From Chelatococcus sp. (GTDB taxonomy: Bacteria; Pseudomonadota; Alphaproteobacteria; Rhizobiales; Beijerinckiaceae): 8,504 bases of DNA. Position 1 is the first letter of the stretch; every line of letters begins with the position of its first letter. This document shows positions 5,838 to 8,504 of the stretch, piece by piece. Under the pieces are notes generated by a model that ran no database searches, was not told the origin of the DNA, and saw only the letters and a program-made list of their open reading frames with translations. The position numbers and the translations under genes are program-made. Location of the stretch: assembly GCA_003248805.1 (NCBI GenBank), contig QFQY01000096.1:1-8504 (forward strand). Reading direction: 5' to 3'.

Positions 5838-6676
5838 CCCTCGCCACGGCCCTGCGGGCCGTCCTCGGAATCGCCCTGCTGACCGCCATGGACGCGGTGG
5901 TGAAGGCGCAGATGCAGCAGCACCCGTTCGCGGTCGCGCTGTTCATGCGCTTCGCCATGGGGGCGCTGTGCGCCTTCGCGGTGCTGGCCGTGGTGCGCCC
6001 TGCCTGGCCGACCCGCCAGAGCGTGATCGGAAACCTGATCCGCGTGCCGGTGGTGGTGCTGACGGCGGGGAGCTTCTTCTATTCACTCTCCGTCCTGCCG
6101 CTGGCGGAGGCGCTGACGCTCGCCTTCCTCGCGCCCGTCTTCGTCGCCCTGCTGGGCGGGCTGCTGCTCAGGGAGACGCTCGACAGGCGCATCGTCCAGG
6201 CGCTCGGCTTCGGCGTGCTCGGCATGCTGGTCATGGTCTGGCCGCGGCTGCAGGGCCATGTCACGGGCACCGGCCTCGGCGTCGCCGCCGCCCTGTTCTC
6301 GGCTGTGACCTATGCGTTCAACCTGATCCTGCTGCGCAAGATCGCGCAGCGCGAGCACCCGGCGGTCATCGTCGCCTTCCAGAATGCCGGGCCGGCAGTC
6401 TGCGTCGCGATCCCGGCCTTTCTCGCCTTCGTGCCGATGACCGCCTGGGACCTTGCGGCCTATGTCCTGGCCGGCGCGCTCGGCGTGACGGGACATCTGA
6501 CGCTGACCTCGGCCTTCGCGCGGGCCGAGGCCTCGCGGCTGGCGCCGCTCGAATACACGGCCCTCGTCTGGGCGAGCCTGCTCGGTTACGTCATGTTCGA
6601 CGAGGTGCCGTTGATCACCACCTATGCTGGGGCGCTGCTGATCGTCGCCGGGGCCCTGTCGGTCAGCCGGCGCTGA
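5834..6676 (+). CDS. EamA/DMT superfamily transporter
   Basis: An inner-membrane protein of 280 residues with about ten hydrophobic segments arranged as two EamA repeats (about 8-136 and 148-276). The first repeat ends with the typical LPLAEALTLAFLAPVFVALL and LLLRE (112-114 being LRE). The second has the matching ARAEASRLAPLEYTALVWAS and the final YAGALLIVAGALSV. Family members move metabolites such as amino acids, nucleosides or S-adenosylmethionine, often outward; the substrate is unknown here. The start at 5834 overlaps the acetyltransferase stop (ATGA), which is why it is preferred over starts further upstream that would run through the acetyltransferase gene in another frame. The gene converges on the thioesterase gene with a 36-base gap. 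Confidence 0.92.
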   Translation: MTLATALRAVLGIALLTAMDAVVKAQMQQHPFAVALFMRFAMGALCAFAVLAVVRPAWPTRQSVIGNLIRVPVVVLTAGSFFYSLSVLPLAEALTLAFLAPVFVALLGGLLLRETLDRRIVQALGFGVLGMLVMVWPRLQGHVTGTGLGVAAALFSAVTYAFNLILLRKIAQREHPAVIVAFQNAGPAVCVAIPAFLAFVPMTAWDLAAYVLAGALGVTGHLTLTSAFARAEASRLAPLEYTALVWASLLGYVMFDEVPLITTYAGALLIVAGALSVSRR

Positions 6677-6688
6677 CGGTCTCCCGGT

Positions 6689-6705
6689 CGCTTCGCGCGG
6701 AAGCG
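6689..6705. terminator. Short hairpin between convergent genes
   Basis: CGCTTC and GAAGCG form a 6-bp stem with a 5-base loop in the 36-base gap between the EamA and thioesterase stop codons. There is no T-tract on either strand, so it is only a weak terminator candidate. Confidence 0.25.
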
Positions 6706-6712
6706 CCGCTAT

Positions 6713-7192
6713 TCACCGAGCCGGCTTGGCTGGAAAGATCACGCAGGTCTCCGTGCCATGCGCGAGCAGGCGGCCCCGCCCGTCGAGCAATCGTCCTTCC
6801 GCGGTCGCGACGGTGCCGCCGCGATGGACGATCCGCCCCTCGCAGCGCAGCGTCTCGCCGTCGGGCATGACGGGCCGGACATAGTTCAGCTTCATCTCGA
6901 GCGTGGTGTAGCCCTCGCCCGTCCGCAGCGTCGCATGCACCGCGCAGGCCATGGCGGAATCCAGGATCGTCGCCGTCCAGCCGCCATGGATCGTGCCGAG
7001 CGGATTGAAGAAGCGGGCCGAGGGACGCCCGGTGAAGACGACGCGCCCCTCCTCCACCTCGACGAGATCGAAATCCATCGCGTCGGCGATCGGCGGGCCG
7101 GGATGGCGACCCTCGACCATCCCGCGCAGAAAGCTGATCCCGTCCTCCGCCAGCAGCACGTCCTTCGCCACCACCCCGAAACTCGCCGCCAT
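6713..7192 (-). CDS. PaaI-like hotdog-fold thioesterase
   Basis: A cytoplasmic enzyme of 159 residues predicted to hydrolyse an acyl-CoA thioester. The hotdog signature is NPLGTIHGGWTATILDSAMA at 63-82, with the HGG turn at 69-71 and Asp78 in the usual position of the catalytic acid. The strands GYTTLEMKLNYVRPV (94-108) and LRCEGRIVHRGGTVATAEG (115-133) are typical of the PaaI/4-hydroxybenzoyl-CoA thioesterase group. The start at 7192 has a good ribosome binding site, GGGAGG, five bases upstream. It lies 95 bases downstream of the MarR-type gene on the same strand, and may be its target or be cotranscribed with it. The acyl substrate is unknown; many such enzymes act in aromatic degradation or in acyl-CoA housekeeping. 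Confidence 0.9.
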   Translation of the reverse strand: MAASFGVVAKDVLLAEDGISFLRGMVEGRHPGPPIADAMDFDLVEVEEGRVVFTGRPSARFFNPLGTIHGGWTATILDSAMACAVHATLRTGEGYTTLEMKLNYVRPVMPDGETLRCEGRIVHRGGTVATAEGRLLDGRGRLLAHGTETCVIFPAKPAR

Positions 7193-7206
7193 GCGCGCCT
7201 CCCTAT

Positions 7207-7222
7207 TCGTGTATCTGCACGA
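7207..7222. promoter_or_regulatory. Short inverted repeat ahead of the thioesterase
   Basis: TCGTG and CACGA flank a 6-base spacer (TATCTG). The repeat lies 14 bases upstream of the thioesterase start and beside its ribosome binding site. MarR proteins bind palindromes of about this size, so it could be an operator for the neighbouring regulator, but no matching copy is seen ahead of the marR gene itself. Weak evidence. Confidence 0.25.
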
Positions 7223-7287
7223 TATGGCATGTTCGACCGGGTGGGAAGGATGCGGCGCCGGAAAGGGCCATCCCCGTCGAGCGGATG

Positions 7288-7734
7288 TCAGCCGGTTTGC
7301 CTCGCGGCGCGGCGCAGCGCCTTGAGATCGCCACGCATGTCGAGCCAGCGCTGCTCGCCGAGCCCGCCCTCGATCCGCTCCTGAGCCGCGCGCCAGAACG
7401 GGATCGCGGCCTCGATCGCGGCCCGCCCCTTCTCCGTCACGGCATAGACCGACGCCCGGCCCTTGCCGCCGACGGGCTCGATCATCTCCTGCGACGCGAG
7501 AAGCTGGAGGTTGCGCGTCAACGAGGTCCGCTCGAGCGCGAAGCGTTCGGCGAGCTCGGTGACCGAGCGCCATTGCCCGGTGCTGAGCGCCGCGAGCAGG
7601 ACGAACTGCGTGATCTTCAGGCCGCTCGGCCGCATCGCCTCGTCATAGGCACGCGTGACGGCTCGCGCCGTCATGCGCACATGCAGCGCCACGCAGCTGC
7701 GCGCGATGTCGTCGAGGGGAGGATCCGTCATCAT
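7288..7734 (-). CDS. MarR family transcriptional regulator
   Basis: A DNA-binding repressor-type protein of 148 residues, expected to act as a dimer that releases DNA on binding a small ligand. The winged helix lies at about 42-107: recognition region SVTELAERFALERTSLTRNLQLLASQEMIEP at 57-87 in two parts (SVTELAERF and SLTRNLQLL), then the wing with KGRASVYAVTEKGRAA at 91-106. The flanking helices form the usual dimer region. The Met at 7731 is an equally possible start (the protein begins MM), and neither has a strong ribosome binding site. It precedes the thioesterase on the same strand and is divergent from groES. Likely target: itself and the thioesterase, by neighbourhood only. The ligand is unknown. 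Confidence 0.9.
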   Translation of the reverse strand: MMTDPPLDDIARSCVALHVRMTARAVTRAYDEAMRPSGLKITQFVLLAALSTGQWRSVTELAERFALERTSLTRNLQLLASQEMIEPVGGKGRASVYAVTEKGRAAIEAAIPFWRAAQERIEGGLGEQRWLDMRGDLKALRRAARQTG

Positions 7735-7763
7735 GGCGCCATGCTAGCGTGTTCGCTGCGCCC

Positions 7764-7809
7764 TGCCACCGCCAAGACCGGCGTCGCGTTCACTTTGTCG
7801 ACGGTGGCA
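7764..7809. repeat. 8-bp inverted repeat with 30-base spacer
   Basis: TGCCACCG at 7764-7771 and CGGTGGCA at 7802-7809 are exact reverse complements. They lie in the divergent marR/groES control region just before the groES -35 element. They could be paired half-sites or chance; no regulator is recognised. Confidence 0.25.
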
Positions 7810-7812
7810 TCC

Positions 7813-7840
7813 TTGACTCCGCCGGGACGCCCCCCTATCT
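7813..7840 (+). promoter_or_regulatory. groES promoter, heat-shock sigma-like
   Basis: CCTTGACT has TTGACT at 7813-7818, and CCCTATCT has CTATCT at 7835-7840, with 16 bases between. The CTTGA and C-rich CCTAT elements resemble promoters of RpoH in alphaproteobacteria, while TTGACT also suits the housekeeping sigma factor. The start of transcription would fall just before or within the CIRCE operator. Confidence 0.65.
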
Positions 7841-7852
7841 CCCGGCCGTCTG

Positions 7853-7879
7853 CTAGCACTCCCTTCGGGAGAGTGCTAA
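7853..7879. promoter_or_regulatory. CIRCE operator (HrcA binding site)
   Basis: CTAGCACTC, nine bases, GAGTGCTAA: the CIRCE inverted repeat TTAGCACTC-N9-GAGTGCTAA with a single mismatch at the first base. CIRCE is bound by the repressor HrcA, whose activity depends on GroESL, so the operon is relieved under heat or protein-folding stress. hrcA is not in this window. Confidence 0.95.
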
Positions 7880-7948
7880 CGACCTTGCCGACGGGTACGG
7901 CCCGGCGCCTGCCCGCATCGCATTTGATTGAACGAGGACAACAGAACC

Positions 7949-8236
7949 ATGAAGTTCCGTCCCCTGCACGACCGCGTCGTCGTCAAGCGCCTCGATGGCG
8001 AAGAGAAGACCAAGGGTGGCATCATCATCCCCGACACCGCCAAGGAAAAGCCCCAGGAGGGCGAGGTCGTGGCGGTCGGTCCCGGCGCCCGTGACGAAGC
8101 CGGCAAGCTCGTCGCTCTCGACGTCAAGAAGGGCGACCGCGTCCTCTTCGGCAAGTGGAGCGGCACCGAAGTCAAGATCGACGGCCAGGATCTCCTCATC
8201 ATGAAGGAATCCGACATCATGGGCGTCGTCGGCTGA
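7949..8236 (+). CDS. groES: Co-chaperonin GroES
   Basis: The heptameric lid that closes the GroEL cage during ATP-driven protein folding in the cytoplasm. The 95-residue product has normal length. It opens MKFRPLHDRVVVKRL, has the mobile loop at about 16-33 with the GroEL-binding hydrophobic tripeptide in GGIIIPDT (23-30), then EVVAVGPG (39-46) and the terminal IMKESDIMGVVG. The start at 7949 follows GAGGA with ten bases between; an in-frame ATG at 7928 would add seven residues not found in the family. groEL follows after 48 bases, as is standard. Expression is under CIRCE and a heat-shock-like promoter. Confidence 0.98.
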   Translation: MKFRPLHDRVVVKRLDGEEKTKGGIIIPDTAKEKPQEGEVVAVGPGARDEAGKLVALDVKKGDRVLFGKWSGTEVKIDGQDLLIMKESDIMGVVG

Positions 8237-8284
8237 TAGCCGCCTGACAGCCTCTTTCCCGTCATTTCCCAAGGAGTTGCTCTC

Positions 8285-8504
<220 letters not shown>

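Noticed and set aside
5776..6870. Long plus-strand frame overlapping the EamA gene
   Set aside because: It is the shifted frame of the transporter with an Arg/Ala/Gly-rich product, and it runs into the convergent thioesterase gene.

Overview
The window looks like an ordinary chromosomal segment of a high-GC alphaproteobacterium, most likely of the order Hyphomicrobiales. The evidence is the strong G/C bias at third codon positions, a groES-groEL operon carrying a CIRCE operator behind a heat-shock-like promoter, a CtrA-type TTAA-N7-TTAA box, a DUF2076 protein, and several envelope L,D-transpeptidases. The placement is inferred from gene content and sequence style, not from a database match. 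I see no insertion sequence, CRISPR array, tRNA, rRNA or integration scar.

Left part (1-1610): the 5' portion of a methyl-accepting chemotaxis protein lies on the minus strand and runs off the left edge. It is followed by about 500 bases of non-coding DNA holding a 17-bp palindrome, a perfect TTAA-N7-TTAA box and a tandem CGCCACA repeat.

Envelope block (1611-4150): a lipoprotein L,D-transpeptidase (+) and a DUF2076 protein (+) converge on a second, secreted L,D-transpeptidase (-). A 28-nt perfect palindrome between the convergent genes is a likely bidirectional terminator. The two transpeptidases are clearly paralogous (about half of some 150 aligned positions identical by eye) but have different export signals. 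The leader of the second one contains a terminator-like hairpin with a T5 tract.

Transport block (4504-6676): a TauE/SafE (TSUP) permease, a GNAT acetyltransferase and an EamA/DMT exporter lie in the same direction. The last two overlap by ATGA and are probably translationally coupled.

Right part (6713-8504): a PaaI-like hotdog thioesterase lies downstream of a MarR-family regulator, both on the minus strand. Divergent from them is the groES-groEL operon, with a sigma32-like promoter and CIRCE; groEL is cut by the right edge.

No wholly new multi-gene system is evident. The points most worth a second look are the L,D-transpeptidase pair around DUF2076, the unexplained palindrome and CtrA-type box in the chemoreceptor upstream region, and the possible attenuator in front of the second transpeptidase.
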